From Ailanthus altissimus (taxonomy: Eukaryota; Streptophyta; Magnoliopsida; Sapindales; Simaroubaceae), in assembly GCA_946807835.1 (NCBI GenBank), contig OX327697.1, positions 20,098,001-20,162,000 on the forward strand: a stretch of DNA of 64,000 nt, in the 5' to 3' direction. Below, piece after piece: positions 48,105 to 61,744 of the stretch. A model generated the notes under the pieces. It had not been told where the DNA came from, made no database searches, and worked only from the letters and a program-made list of their open reading frames with translations. Each line of letters opens with the position of its first letter. The stretch's first letter is position 1. A program made the translations under genes and the position numbers.

Positions 48105-49647
48105 AAAGGCTCTTGAGATATAGCCATTATCTTAGGACCATCATGGCCCCAAGATATGCAAAATCCAGATGGCAGTTTGCCGCCACTCTAGTATGCATTT
48201 TATGTTCAAAATTTTCTCTCTAAATAAATTATTTTTAGGCGGATTTGCATATTTTTTTCACCTTTTAAACTCTTTTTTTTATATGTTTAATTTATCTATT
48301 ACATCTATTTCATTTATTTTTAACTTAATTCTAACCAAAATTAAATTTTTTTAAATTTTAAAAAAACTTATCAATAACCGCTAATTTTTTATATCTTAAA
48401 TTGTTAATATATTGTATAAGACGTGATCTATACGATCCAAAAGAATTTTTGTTAAAATAATATTATAAATTTAGAGAAAGAGTAACTCAGGTAGAGAGAG
48501 AAAGAATTTTTCATGTAAGGATATAATAGTTTGATTTTCTTAAATTTAGCTAATAAATAATAACTAATTAAATTATAGTCATCTTTTTTTAACTATAAAC
48601 CCACAAATTATTCTAACTTTTTCAACAAAAAATAAATGGCCATCAAATTGCCGTTCTCTAACTTTGTATAGAGAAAATAGAGAACAAGAATAACTTGTTT
48701 TCTTGAAAAACAAAATTGAGTTTTAAAGGTAGCCTACCAAACGCATAGTCCATATTTATGTTCTTGAAAAATCAGTCGAGTGAAAACAATACCACTCTCT
48801 TTCTTATTACCATACGTTGCCGTTAATAAACCAAGTTCAATTGTCTTGAACTCCTGTGAATACTGTCCTGATTTTCCCCGTCACGGAAGACTTCATTGGC
48901 ATTGATTGCTGCTTTGAGCCAAAACAAGGCTTCTAAACAAATACCCGAAAGGGCTAGACAGAAACAAAGCCTTTTTTCATCAATTCAGGAAAGCTTCTCT
49001 CAACTTGGTCTTGGCTGCAAAAATGTAGACAATTTGGCTGCACAAGATCATGAGCTTTTTATCTTGGAAGTTTGCAGTACTCCCCATGGCTTCATCTTCT
49101 CTTATTTAGGTTTTGTGCAATCTGCAGAGGAAGGCTCTGCTACGTATGGCTAACCAGTTAATGGAAAATAAGAAACAAATCTAAAGAGTGTCATACATGT
49201 TGCATAATCCAGAGCTCTAGAATAGAAGCATTCAACCTATTATCCACTACTTCCACTACAGCGGGAATTCGATATGCTATAATATGAGGAAACCAAACGA
49301 TAAATAGTAGACCATCGCCATCTGAAATTCATACTAGCCTTCAGCTTCCAGAAAGAGACCACAGAATCACTTTTGATCATTTTTACATGAGCTGCTGGGA
49401 TACAAACTTTAAAAATCTAACGGATGCATTTCTTAGGGAAATACAACAAACAAAGATCAACCATTCAACAATAACCATTCAACAATGATGTAGCAAAGAA
49501 AACATTTCATTACTCGTAACTCAAGTACGATATTGGTTCCACTGAAACTTCTAAAAGAAAATTACATAAATTACTAAACAGACAACTTGAATGTCATACG
49601 GTAAGCACAAAAAGGAAAAAACCGAAAAAGAATACCAACTGTTTCAC
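48105..49647. other. Intergenic region upstream of the CBF5 3' end
   Basis: No supported gene. An 85-codon plus-strand frame at 48896-49153 lacks an ATG start and any recognised domain, although its composition is less AT-rich than its surroundings; it might be an exon remnant. CBF5 3' UTR probably occupies the last 200-400 bp. Confidence 0.45.
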
Positions 49648-51432
49648 CTACTCATCATCTTCCGCATCTTTGTTCTTGTTCTTCTTCTTTTTCTTCTTCT
49701 CACTTTTATCAGCTTTGCCATCATATTCACCCCTGTCAACACCCTTAGCCACCTCAGCTTCTTTGTCTTTCTTCTTCTTCTTCTTCTTCTCAGACTTCTC
49801 TGTTTCAGGTGATCCAGCTTCTTCCTTGTCTTTGTGTTTCTTTTCCTTGACCTTCTCAGTCTTTGCAACTTCTGTGTCTACATCACCATTCTCTTTGTCC
49901 TTCTTTTTCTTTTTCTTCTTCTCCTTTTTCTCAACTTCAACTTCCTCAGCCCCATCTTCCTTCACCTTTTTCACCTTCACAATCTCTTCCTTCTCAACTT
50001 CCACCTTTTCAACTTTAGCCTTCTTAGCAGGCACCGGAGCAGGGCTATCACCACTCTCATTTAGTTTCCGCTTACGCCCCTCCCCATCAGCGGTCTCTTT
50101 CTCAGCCACAGTAGGTTCAGCAGCAGCCGCAAGGCTTGCAACCACAGAATCCCCACCAGTTGGCAAAACCACATTTCTTGACCACTCTTGAGGTGTTTTC
50201 TCATTTGGCTTCCCATGCTTATCCAACTTCCCTTCAGCAATTAATTTCTTCTTCTGAGAAGCCCTAGGTCCCAACCCCCATTTTCTCGGATATGTATCCC
50301 TATCCATCACCACCCTCTTAATCCTAGCGACCACACCATGATCACAAGTCGCCATCACAGCAGTAGTCATCTCAGCAATACCTATTGCAATAGCCTCTCC
50401 TTTTGTAGTCATCAACACAACTTCTTCCCCACCCTCAATATCATTCTCAAACCTCAACAATCCTGGGATCATCAACTTCGCCCCATAACATATAGCATTC
50501 ACTGTGGTATCCTTCACAACCAACCTCTTATAACTAGTCAAAAGCACTTCAAGAGGCATGATCACCCTCCTCAAATAACTCTCATCCCTATAATTATCAT
50601 ACAACCATTGTGCATCCATCACATCGTGCATGGTCACCATATTATCATTCTCCCCCGAAATCCCAGACCTCACCCTCCTAAGCTCCTGCATATGCCCACC
50701 AACACCAAGAATCAATCCCAAGTGAACACACATAGTCCTCACATAAGTACCTGCCTCACAAGAAATCCAAAAGACAACCAAATGCCTATCAGGGTCATAC
50801 TCAAGCAACTTACTCTCATAGATAGTCCTAATCCTAAGCTGTCTTTTAACAGCCGAAATCAAAGGCGGCCTCTGAAACACAGCACCAGTCAAAGTCTCAA
50901 GCGCCCGAGCCACTTTCGCGACATCGGGCACTTTATCATGCAATCTAGCAACACAAACGTACTCTTTCCCAGCACCTTGCTGTGACTTAACAAGGCGCGT
51001 AGCTCTATCAATACAAACAATCAAGTTTCCAGTGACTTTGGGGTCCAAAGTGCCACTGTGACCAGTCTTTTCGACCCGTAGGATGCGTTTAATCCACGCG
51101 ACAACCTCGTGCGAAGATGGGTTTGCGGGCTTATCAAGATTGAGAACACCGTACCTGACGTACTCAGCGAGGGGACGCTTGAGAGGAGAGTAACCGTTGG
51201 GAAGAGGAGTGTAGTGTCCGGTTCGTACATTGAGGCGGTCGTAGTTCTTCAACAGTATCGGCCACTGAGATGTGTCCATTGAAGGAGTGAAGTTCTGGGG
51301 CTTGATGATGAAATCTTTGGTAGCATCAGTATTATCAGCGTCGGCGGGGGCTCCATTTTTGGTGGGTTCGGGGAGTGCTGATTTCTTTTTGTGTTTTTTC
51401 TTCTCCGAGCGGGAGAGCTCGACGTCAGTCAT
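49648..51432 (-). CDS. CBF5: CBF5/dyskerin (NAP57), H/ACA snoRNP pseudouridine synthase
   Basis: A single uninterrupted 594-codon frame. Parts: a lysine-rich N-terminus; the dyskerin-like leader at about 40-95 ([30 protein letters not shown]); the TruB pseudouridine synthase domain at about 95-280 with motif [13 protein letters not shown], catalytic Asp130; the PUA RNA-binding domain at about 296-372 ([18 protein letters not shown] ... GIAEM); and a long KKE/KKD-rich tail from about 450 to the end that should direct nucleolar localisation. The enzyme converts uridine to pseudouridine in rRNA and snRNA guided by H/ACA RNAs, with NOP10, NHP2 and GAR1, and also serves telomerase RNP. Length is typical of plant copies. 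Start chosen at 51432 because it gives the conserved N-terminal order and a TATA box lies about 95 nt upstream. Plus-strand frames over this gene (49670-50191, 50338-50985) are shadows of the lysine-rich tail and PUA region. Confidence 0.97.
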   Translation of the reverse strand: MTDVELSRSEKKKHKKKSALPEPTKNGAPADADNTDATKDFIIKPQNFTPSMDTSQWPILLKNYDRLNVRTGHYTPLPNGYSPLKRPLAEYVRYGVLNLDKPANPSSHEVVAWIKRILRVEKTGHSGTLDPKVTGNLIVCIDRATRLVKSQQGAGKEYVCVARLHDKVPDVAKVARALETLTGAVFQRPPLISAVKRQLRIRTIYESKLLEYDPDRHLVVFWISCEAGTYVRTMCVHLGLILGVGGHMQELRRVRSGISGENDNMVTMHDVMDAQWLYDNYRDESYLRRVIMPLEVLLTSYKRLVVKDTTVNAICYGAKLMIPGLLRFENDIEGGEEVVLMTTKGEAIAIGIAEMTTAVMATCDHGVVARIKRVVMDRDTYPRKWGLGPRASQKKKLIAEGKLDKHGKPNEKTPQEWSRNVVLPTGGDSVVASLAAAAEPTVAEKETADGEGRKRKLNESGDSPAPVPAKKAKVEKVEVEKEEIVKVKKVKEDGAEEVEVEKKEKKKKKKKDKENGDVDTEVAKTEKVKEKKHKDKEEAGSPETEKSEKKKKKKKDKEAEVAKGVDRGEYDGKADKSEKKKKKKNKNKDAEDDE

Positions 51433-51474
51433 GGCGGGTTTGGTGAAAGTGGGTGAGTTTGTGGTGGATATGAT

Positions 51475-51665
51475 TTAGGGTTTTGGAGGTGGCGAGAAGT
51501 AAAGGTTATTGGAGTTGAAAATGAGCATTTATAGGGATTAGGGTTTTTTAGGGGTTTAGAGGGAAGAAAGTGAGTCCGAGAGAGAGAGTGAGTGAGACTT
51601 GAGAGAAGGATCAACTGGATTGGGCTTGGGCCTCATTCTGAATTGAGCCAGATCAGGCTTGGGCC
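51475..51665 (-). promoter_or_regulatory. CBF5 promoter with telo-boxes, TATA box and site II elements
   Basis: Minus-strand telo-boxes AAACCCTAA lie at 51475-51483 (in the leader) and 51538-51546. A TATA box (TATAAAT, plus-strand ATTTATA 51527-51533) lies between them. Site II elements TGGGCT/TGGGCC are at 51621-51626, 51627-51632 and 51660-51665. Telo-box plus site II is the known promoter signature of plant ribosome-biogenesis and ribosomal-protein genes, active in dividing cells through TCP and telo-box-binding factors. A GA-rich tract (51572-51592) sits between the two groups. Confidence 0.8.
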
Positions 51666-51699
51666 CCATTCTCAAATATTATCAGCTTAAAGCGTCACT

Positions 51700-54600
51700 T
51701 GATCCATTTGCGACTTTAAATATTACCAGACCTAAAATTATCAATCCAAATTAATCAATTGAGTTAAAATGAGTATTCTTTAAAAAAAAAAATTATAAAC
51801 AATAAGCAGTTGCAAATACATTTAGGTAGTGTTTATTTATTTATTTTAATTGATTTTTAACTAGAATAGAATTGAACTGAAATATTAAATTTGAACGACC
51901 TGTTTATTTTTTTTTAGCTTAATATTTAAATGTAACGCTTTTACATTTATACTCTTATAAATATTTAATGAAAAAATGAAAAATATATAACTAAAATAAT
52001 ATTTAACTATGCAAACTAATATTGAAATAATATTTAATATGAATGTTATTGTAATTGTTTATGACTTATATATATATATATATTAAAAGTTGTAAGTACA
52101 TTAGAAAAGCAAATTAATTATATATTTATGAACATAATAAGACATGAAATCCGAAAAATATATATATATATATAAAATCCGAATAAAACGACTTTAGTTG
52201 TATAAAATTCTGCTAGTAAAAAACAAAAAGTAAAACACTACATCTTTTCCTTTGTTCATAAAAGTGGATTTGCGGGATGCCACCAAACATAAATGCATGT
52301 CCACAAAATGCTTTGCCTCTGATGAATATTTTACAGTATACCAATAGTGGGATTATTTTTTATACGGTTAGATTTAATTTTTTGATTTGATCTAATAATT
52401 AAAATTACGTTTAATATTATATAATAATTATAATTTTAGTATCGTAATATGACGTATGTTTTAAGTTAGGGTTTTAAAACTTTGACGACAAAAATGAAAT
52501 GGGTCAGAGTTTGTGAGGAGAGAGAAAATATGTCCTAAAATACCACATATTGGGTCAACAAAAATCTGATATGTGTCCCCCGTTTATGCTTTTTCGAATT
52601 CAAATTTTATGGTGAAAATCCACCGATGCCTTTGTATTTCAAAAAGTTAACAGTAGCATTAATATCAAAGGTTACGCACACTATTTCAAAAGTTAACATT
52701 GAAAATTTATCACTGACTTTGTATTTTAAATGTAGCACTTTATTTTAATTCGTTTAGACTTACTAGTCGCTCATTGAGAGATGCACAAACCATGTAATGG
52801 GGACTATCTTAATTAAGGATAACTATTGTTATTAAGGATAAAGAAAAACTCTACCCTTACTCAAGAGGATAAAAAACTTATACTAATGTAAGAGAAGAAT
52901 AACTATTTTCTTATAGGTGGAAACCAAAAATCCCATACAGGGTGGCAAAATAATCCTGACATTGGAGGAAAAATTTCACAATATCACATCATCCAATTCA
53001 AACATTTTTCATATTTTAAAACTATTCCTACAATTCCTAATCTATAGCTATAACCAAACAACGTCTCTAATTATTTCGATGGTTGTGAAGGGACATGAGA
53101 TCGTCGAACATTACGTTCACACTAGATTTAAATATAAGGCGATTGCCAGTGAAATTGACTTACTCAATTGATAGTGACTCTTCTCCACGATGGTTAATAG
53201 TGGCGAAAGAAACCAAAATATAAATTGGTTAGATTAATAGTGACAATGTTGATTAGTGTTTCTAGTAAAGTCTAATAAAATCTCATTTAAGACTGTCTAA
53301 ATGAAAGTTAGTATAGATCGCCAAAATTAGGGGAGTCTAATGATAGCCAAAATTAAGTCATAAGAACTTTAGTTGAAGCGGAGAACTTTGCCAAAGATCA
53401 AGGTGCGGCAGAGATTCAACTTAGGTTAAAGGAGATTTAAATTTAAGGTGCACTAATATTTTTACGAGAGAGCAGCTCGAACGAGACCAATGAGTCTCGT
53501 CGGAGGATGGTGACATCACTGATGAACCCTACGCATTCAAACCTTTGTCATTAAAGTGAACCAAAAAACATAAAAATAGAGGAAAACGAAAAAAAGAAAC
53601 AAACGAAATATAAGTCGAAAAAAAAATTAAAAAAGTAAAGTAAACTAAGGAGCCTGAGATCGAAGTCTACCGAAGAGGCCTCCTTTTTTGTGAAGATTGA
53701 GAACTATAATTGGCAATTGCTAGGGTATTTTTTATTTTTCTTTTGAGCCGAGAGAAAAGTTTTTTTTTAAAGAAAATTTAATAATTTTATTTAATTATTA
53801 CATAAGATGATGAAAAGTGAAGGTGGTGGGGGTATTATTATTAATGCTGAAAATAGTGATAACAAGCATAGCCTAACCCGAGAGTCGGCCCATCTCTCAA
53901 GAGTTTGACAATTCGATGGAGAGAAAATCTATTGTGAGGAAACAACATCATTCTTTGAAGATTGTAGTGATATACATCCATTCTTTTGATACGATTTAAT
54001 TCTATGCAAGTGGAAGACTTCGACCTCATAGCTCATGTGTTTAAGAAAATTAATAGAAAAATATAAAAGAAAATGCCTCGATTTTTATCAAGAGAGAAAA
54101 TATTTCTTTTACATCATCAAAAGCTCATTTCCTCTCCAATAAGTTCTCTATTTATAAAAAAAAAAAATGACTTGTGGGTATTATTAAAATTATTCCTATA
54201 TTTTTAATGGGTATATAAGTGGTAGGTAATACTTTATCCTTTTTGTGATAATTGTTCCTACACTAATCTCTTTTTAAATAGTCTATGTCTTAAAATTATC
54301 CTATGAAATAAACAATATAAAATAAAAAAAAATCGAAGTTCTAATGTTCTAAGAAAATTTTAAGAATATAACAACAAAAAACAACAACGAAAATTGTTTG
54401 AAATAATCTTTTTTTTTTCTTACTTTTCACAGCCCAATATTGTTTCTGGCCCAGTTATTCTTTTCTTTTCCTTTATCCAGCTCTTCATTTGACCCAAGAT
54501 TATTTCTTAGTAGTTTCTCAATTTTCAGCCCAACTTTTTTTTTCTTTTTTTTTAGCCATTTTCTTGTAAAGAGGTTAAACAAAAAGGCTTTCCAAGAAAG

Positions 54601-55154
54601 GCTCCTCCGTTTCTTCTTCTTCGTTTTCTGCTTCTTAGAGCATGCTCGATTTTGCTGGTTTGTTGACTTGCCCTTTTTTATTCTTCCAGCATTACATTCT
54701 TAGCAACCAATTGGTGGCGTTTCATTTCGCACTTCTTCTTCGGCGAGCAACAAGTGAACGGTTTGATTTTGGCGAGGGGACGGTTCATCTTCAGCAAGTT
54801 GTGGTATGCTTTTTTTTTTTTTTAACCAATTGTATTATTTTTATTATTATTATTTACTTGTCACACGATTTTTTATTTATTATATTTATAGTTATTTTGC
54901 TTGCATTATATATATTTTTATTAATATTGTCATATATATTTTCATGCTTTATGTTTGTTTATTTTTATTTTAATCTTTGAACGTTCCATTCTTCTTTTAA
55001 CTTGCATGTATGTTCTATATCTTATTTGACTTGGAATGTTGGTTGTGGTGTGGAGAATTTGGGTAATTTAAACTGCAATGTGATTTTTTTTTAATGTATG
55101 AATTTTATTGTTATTTTGCTTGCATTATATGGACTCCGGAGGAAACAAGATTAA
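51700..55154. other. AT-rich intergenic region
   Basis: No supported gene. (TA)n microsatellites are at about 52067-52083 and 52157-52171. The stretch 53840-54180 has the look of decayed repeat DNA but I could not assign it. The region 54590-54805 is CT-rich, less AT-rich, and ends at a donor-like GTG/GTATGC, so it may be a transcribed leader fragment. Long T runs occur at 54413-54420 and 54810-54822. Confidence 0.45.
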
Positions 55155-58100
55155 CTATTATTCAATTGGTTGTTGTCCTTACTTAGTGAAAATATATCTA
55201 GTGACTGTAGCACATTAACGGATATGTGGCTTGCTTTAGAGAATATGTATTGCTTTCAATCAATGGCACACGTGATTGAAGTGAAGAGACAACTCAATGT
55301 CACAAGGAAATGCTCAATGAGCATGAATAACTACTTCACTAAGATGAAAAAATTTACTGGAATACTAGCAACATCTAAAAAATCTCAGACATAGAACTCA
55401 TTCAATTTATCTTAGAAAGACTTGGGTCAGAATATGATCCTGTTGTAGTGATTATAACATCTAATTTGAGGCATACTACCCTAGAAAATGTTTATGCATC
55501 CTTGTTGAACTTCGAAGAAAGATTGAAAAGAAATGCCACTAAAAAAACTGACCTTGAAGCCAACATGACTTATATAGAACAAATCAGAGAAGGAATCAAT
55601 TTGGTAGAGGTGCTAGTGGCAGAGAAACTTCATCTTATAGTAGAGGAAATGACAGAAGAACTCCATCTTATGGTAGAGGAAATGACAGAGGTTCTAATCA
55701 CAACAATTACAAGCAGAACTACAACAAAAACACCAAAAGAAATATGGAGCAACAAGTGAACAAGGAAAAATCAAAAGTCACTTGTCAAATATGCTGGAAA
55801 CCAGGACATGAAGCAATGGACTACTGGTATAGATTTGAGTAAGATTTCACACCAAGATCAACTAGCTAACAAAATTCAGCATATGTTGTTGCTCATGAGG
55901 ACAAGGAATATTAAAGGGTGGTACCTTGACAGTGGAGCAACAAATCACATCACCAACAGTCTCAACAACTTAACCTTAAGGGCTGAATACAAAGGTAATC
56001 AAACTTTGGTAGTATGTAATGGCAATAAGCTGAATATCTCTTATGTTGGAACTTGTAATCTGCATCTACCACACACTAATGAACCCTTAATACTCAAACA
56101 TGTCCTCTTTGTGTCTAAAATGATCAAAAATTTAATAAGTATATCAAAATTAGTACAAGACAATGAAGTTACAATATAGTTTTATCATGATTTATGTGGT
56201 ATGAAAGACAAGATGCAGAGGGTACTTCTTTGAGGAATGGCTAAAAGTGGTCTATATCAGATGGTTGCAACAGGAAGCTTCATTGGCTTTACAGATGTTA
56301 ATTCCCTTAAGTCTGTTGTTTCATTATTTGCTTCACTTCCAAAAAAAGCCATAAAAGGTTTAGTTCAACTTACAGCATCTAGAGATATGATCCTGACTTG
56401 TTAAATAAATTGTCAATGTTTCATAAACAAATTGGTCACTCCAGTGATAAGTCTTAAGAAGAGTTTTGATGTCATGTAATAAGTCATTCACCTTGAAAAA
56501 AAAATGAAAGTACCCTTATGTGATGCTTGTGAAATGGGAAAGAACCACAAACTAAGCTTCAAAAACTCTAAAAACTATACCATAAAGCCACTTGAAATTT
56601 TGTATACTGACCTTTGGGGTCTAGCACCTATCATCTAAGGAAATGGCTTCAGATATTATCTCGATATTGTTTATGATTACTCAAGGTTCATCTGGATATT
56701 CCCATTGCAAACTAAATCATAAACCACTCATACTATACTGTCCTTTAAAGATTACATAGAAAAATAACTTGAAACATAAATAAAAACTCTATAAACTGAT
56801 ATGGACAATAAATTCAAACTATTAGAATCTCACCTAAGAAAATGTGGCATACACATGAAGCACATATTTCCCTATACATCAGAACAAAATAAAAGAGTTG
56901 AAATGAGACATGGGCAAATAGTAGAAGTAGGATTGACACTTTTATCACAAGAAAAAATACCACTTAATTTTTTGTGGCAAGCTTTTGAGATAGCCACTCA
57001 CTTAATAAACATGATGCCAACACCAGTTCTGAACCACTGTACTCCATATGAAAAACTCCTTAGAAAAACACCTGATTATAGCAAACTTAAGGTTTTTGGC
57101 TATGCCTATTTTTCACATCTAAAACAACTCAACAAACATAAATTAGATTTTCATATCCAAAAGTGTGTCTTCATAAGTTACAGTTAAAAACCCAAATGTT
57201 ACAAATGTTTGCTTCCTATAGAAAAGGTTTTCATCTTTAGAAATGTAACATTTAATGAAAATAAATTTTCCTTTGAGAGTGATGAATCCTATAAGAGTAA
57301 CCAAATTCAATTACCTGATAGCAACATGCATAGATAGTTTATGTATCTACCTTTTAGAAAATGAATAGAGGTGCCACAATCATTGACATAGAACAGCTAA
57401 GTTCAGACTAAAAAGAAGCAGCTAATGATCATATCATTAATCATATGCAGTCATCACTAACCTCAACTACATCTACTCAAACACCTGACACACATTCAAG
57501 TAGCCATCAACATATATCACCTTCACAAGAACCAATCCTTTAAACAAAATCTAATGAGAGAATACAACAGCTACCAGTAATTCCTACACATCTCATGATC
57601 ACCAGATCAAAGTCTGAGATATTCAAGCCCAAAATCTACTTAACAAGTCAAGTGAGTAACACCCATATAGATGTTCCAGCAAGTGCAAAAGAAGCAATGA
57701 AACCCTTAAAGTGGAGGGTAGCTATGAAAAATGAATATCAAACCTTGTTAAAAAATAATACTTGGTTACTAGTCAATTATAAACATGGTATGAAAGTTAT
57801 AGGAAACAAATGAGTTTACAAAATTAAATACAAGCCCAATGGTGAAGTGGTAAGATTCAAAGCAAAGCTTGTTGCCAAAGGGTTCTATTAAACTGAAGGT
57901 GTGGACTATACAGAGACTTTCAGTCCTATAGCAAAGTCAGTAAATATCAAGGTTATGATTAGTCTTGCAATACACTTTGATTGAGATATTAAGCAAGTTG
58001 CTATCAACAATACTTTCCTAAATAGAGACTTGGCTAAGGAAGTATTTATGGTTCAACCTGAAGGTTTTGAAGATAGACAAAGGCTTAACAGTGTGTGCAG

Positions 58101-59217
58101 ACTTAACAAATCTCTCTGTGGACTTAAACAAGCACCAATGGCTTGGTTTCAAAAATTGAAATCAACACTGGTACAATGGGGCTTCAAGAACTCAAGGTCA
58201 AATACTTCACTTTTTGTACTTAAGGAAAATAAAATTTTGGTAATGCTACTTGTATATGTTGATGATATATTAGTTACTGAAAACAATGAAAGTTTATGCA
58301 GCTCTATAATCAACAAACTTGACCAGACTTTCTCACATGAAATATTAGGATCCTTGAGTTATTTTCTAGGGATGGAAGTAAAAAGGAATGAAAAAGGTCT
58401 GCACATGAACCAAAATAAGTATCTCTTAGATATACTAAAGAATGTGGGAATGTCAAAGTGTAAGTCATGTCAAACACCAATATGTAAAGATATGAAATTC
58501 ACAAAGGAAGAAGGAAAATAATTTAAAGATATAACTTTGTACAGAAACACTATTGGAACACTACAATATATGACATTAACAAGGCTTAAAATAGCCTATA
58601 GTGTCAATAGGCTAAGTCAATTTCTCCAAAGACCAAAGATGGAGAATTGGATTGGGTGTAAGAGAATTTTGAGATACTTACAAGAGAGTTCAAGTTATGG
58701 ATTACACTTCACCAGGAATAGAAAGTTAGAGCTGAAAAGTTACACTGATGTAAATTGGGAAAATAATATAGATGACAAAAAATTAATTAGAGGGTACAAC
58801 ATCTTTCTTTATGGCAACCTGGTGTCATAGAGCTCAAGAAAATAAAATGTGGTAGTAAGATTAAGCACTGAATTCGAGAACAGGTTTTTAGCACAAACAG
58901 GGGTAGAGTAGCTTGGATTAACTCCTTATTATCTGAATTACACATCAAACTCTCAGTATAACCAGTAATGTGGTGTGATAACCAAGGAGCAGTTGCATTG
59001 GCCAGTAATCCGGTATATCACACAAGAACCAAACATATTGAGATTGATGTACATTACATTCGAGATCAAGTTGTCAACAATGTGCTTGAAATTAAGTACA
59101 TATCCTCAAAAGATCAAGTAGTAGATATAATGACAAAGCCCTTGTTAATTGAGAGGTTTAACTATCTGAAGAACAAGCTCAAGGTGCTACTAGAACCTTG
59201 AGCTTGAAGGAGGGAAT
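55155..59217 (+). pseudogene. 5'-truncated, decayed Ty1/copia gag-pol
   Basis: Gag is picked up mid-domain (LFNWLLSLLSE at about 55155) and continues through a protease motif WYLDSGATNHIT near 55921. Broken integrase follows (CDACEMGKNHKLSF near 56523; WQAFEIATHLINMMPTP near 56973), then reverse transcriptase (catalytic YVDD at 58255-58266) and RNase H ([20 protein letters not shown] near 59012). It ends in a purine tract CTTGAAGGAGGGA at about 59203-59215. There are many stops and some frame changes. No 5' LTR or primer site precedes it, and the start of gag is missing. Confidence 0.88.
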
Positions 59218-59604
59218 TGAATTGATCTTAGAAATTTCATCCAACCAATGGTTGTTTTTGGAGGGAAAATATGCTATATGCAAACTGGTGTACATATGGT
59301 GAGCTAAAAATGCATTGTGGAAAGAGGAAGATGACAAAATTATAAGCTGTGTATGTGCAATTGTCATAGCCAATGAGAATAAAATAAGTACTGGACACTT
59401 GGACCTGTAAAGACTTAACTCAAGAATATAGGGAATACAATAAAAGAATTTGTTATACAAATTATTAGAATTGTACAGAAAATAATTGTACATTTGATTC
59501 TTCATTTCTTGTATAAATAAAACAGTATTGTAGTACATTCTGGATTATCAAGATATACGAAAGAAGCCATTTATATTTCCTCTATTTCTCTTCTCTTCTC
59601 TACA
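59218..59604 (+). repeat. Probable 3' LTR of the truncated copia element
   Basis: It starts TGAATTGATCTTAG right after the purine tract and ends CTTCTCTACA. A TATA-like TATAAATAAAAC lies at about 59512. With no 5' copy for comparison, both ends are inferred from position and the TG...CA rule. Confidence 0.55.
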
Positions 59605-61744
59605 AAATCTAATTATTTGCTTTATTATAGAAAGCATTTTAGTTTATGTTTGTTTTTATTTGGAAGGATGTATTGGAGTTTAAGAAAAATGTTTGAATGG
59701 GTCGTATTATTTGACTTTTTATTTAGTGAGAATAAGTTTATTCATATTGCTTTTAATGTTTAAAGGAAATGAATCTTTCTCTTCTTTTTTCCTTTCAGCG
59801 TACTCATGGTATCAGAATCTAAAATATTCAGTAAAAAGTTTGCAATGATCAATCTTTCGACATGCGTTTATAAGCGTCTTCCTAATGCTTTTGTTGATTA
59901 CTCAAAGGGTGGAGGTTTATAAAATAGAGAAATTCTGATGCACGAAGAGCAGTTTTTTGCTACTTTTTTCCTTTCCACCCATTGATCCATTACTTTTTAT
60001 ATGTTCATGGCATTCCTTTAAGTAAAGTTAGCTCAAATTTATTTAAGATTTGGTCATCTTGTTTAGCTTTATCTTTGACTAACATAGACATAGCTCATTC
60101 CTTTAAAGAAATCGTTACTTTGTTTTGTTTAAAGATTATTGGTTATGGTTCTTTTGCTCCTTGTATCATTGGCTTGAACATAATTATCGATATCCCTAGT
60201 TTGAGTATTGGTTTGCGAGATAGACCAATTATCATTTATGCGGATTGACTCAAAATTTTGAGGCTTATATGATAGTATGATTATTTTTGTCAACGAAGAC
60301 TAAAGGGTGTCAAAACTAAAAAAACAAAGTGACAATAGCCATAGCACAACTGTCAAATAGCGGCAAGTGAAGATGCACCGCTACCACTATCGAAGTCTTC
60401 AGTCAACGATCTAGCTAATGGAGGTGGTTATGCACCTCTACTCATTTAGCAGTAGAGATATGGTTACCACAACTTTGTTTTATATTTTGACACCCCTTTA
60501 GTGTTCTGTTGATGAAAATGACCTCATTATTGAGTAGATTTTAAAATTTTAAGTCTAATAATGTAAAGTTTGAGTCAATCTACTAATCATTATGCGGTGT
60601 TCATCGATGATCGGTGGTCACTACTTTTATTTTAATTTTTAATTTTTTATTTAATTTTTTTCAAAATTTTATTAAAAAATAAAACAATATGTACACGTAT
60701 TATTTTATTTTATAATTTTTATTAAAAAATATAAACCAATTACATTATGATATGTGTCATTTATGTTTAAATTAAAAATTAATGCGTGTTGCCTTAAATT
60801 TATAACACTTGTTCTTTTAAGAGTAAATATACGAATTTTTTATTTTGATCGTTAAAATAGACAGAATTCATCACTCGATAGGAGTCTTTTTATCCTTCTA
60901 AAATTATAAATAAGTTGCTTTTAAAATAAAACTTAGAAATCTATGTGCCTATTAACTTATAATTTAAGATATTTAGTATTAGTCATGATATAAATATTTA
61001 TAAATTAAAAACCTACCTAACATTGTGCTAGTATAATTACCGTCTAAACCGATGTTCCAACGAGTGCCTAGTAAAAAATGATAAGATCATTTGAGATAGA
61101 TAAAAAAAAAGAATCTTTCAATTGTCTTTACAAACATCAAACTTCCAATTTTTTTAAAAAAGTTTAGGTCCATTTGACTGTTGTGGCTCATCATAATTTT
61201 CAAAGCACAAGAAAAATATAATTAAATATAACGTCTTTTGTTAGCTAATCCACTAATTCTTTGTCATTTATCGATAAGAACCCACAAATTTCAATTTTGG
61301 CCCGTTTAGTACAAAATTGAAACCTTTCAAAATCTAAAGTACTTAAATTAAGAGGGATCTATATAGCTTGAATTTTTTGCAGACTAATTGGTCAATTATG
61401 TAGTTGGTAGAAAGAAGTATGATGTTAGAATTCTATCAATTGAAAATTAAAAAAGAAGAAGAAGAAGAAAATTTCTTTGTTATGTGATATTGGTTAAAAG
61501 AAGAGGAATCATGATCATAATAAGAATTGGTTTTATTTTAGGACAATAAAATTAAGGTTTAGATTTGGTTTTTCTTAACATTAATTTGAATCTAGATTTT
61601 TTGGATGAATCTAAAACTCAATTTTTTGGATTGTGTTGAAATTGGGTTCAACTTGATTTTTTTTTAAAGTATTTAATTTTTAAAATAATTGTTAGATTGT
61701 AAAATTTATATTATATAATTTATATCCATAATTTAATATATTTT
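59605..61744. other. AT-rich intergenic region
   Basis: No supported gene. A PBS-like TGGTATCAGAATC at about 59809 may mark a lost element. An 88-codon frame at 59982-60248 has no recognised domain. Confidence 0.5.

Noticed and set aside
48896..49153. 85-codon plus-strand frame between the TRIM and CBF5
   Set aside because: No ATG start, no known domain; kept only as a remark in the intergenic entry.
49670..50985. Plus-strand frames of 173 and 215 codons
   Set aside because: They are antisense shadows of CBF5; the first is poly-Phe/Ser produced by the lysine-rich tail read backwards.
59800..59925. TGGTATCAGAATC at about 59809 as a retroelement primer site, or an acceptor TTTCAG followed by a short ATG frame as a gene exon
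   Set aside because: Two mismatches to the usual site, no LTR identified upstream, and the frame ends after 38 codons.
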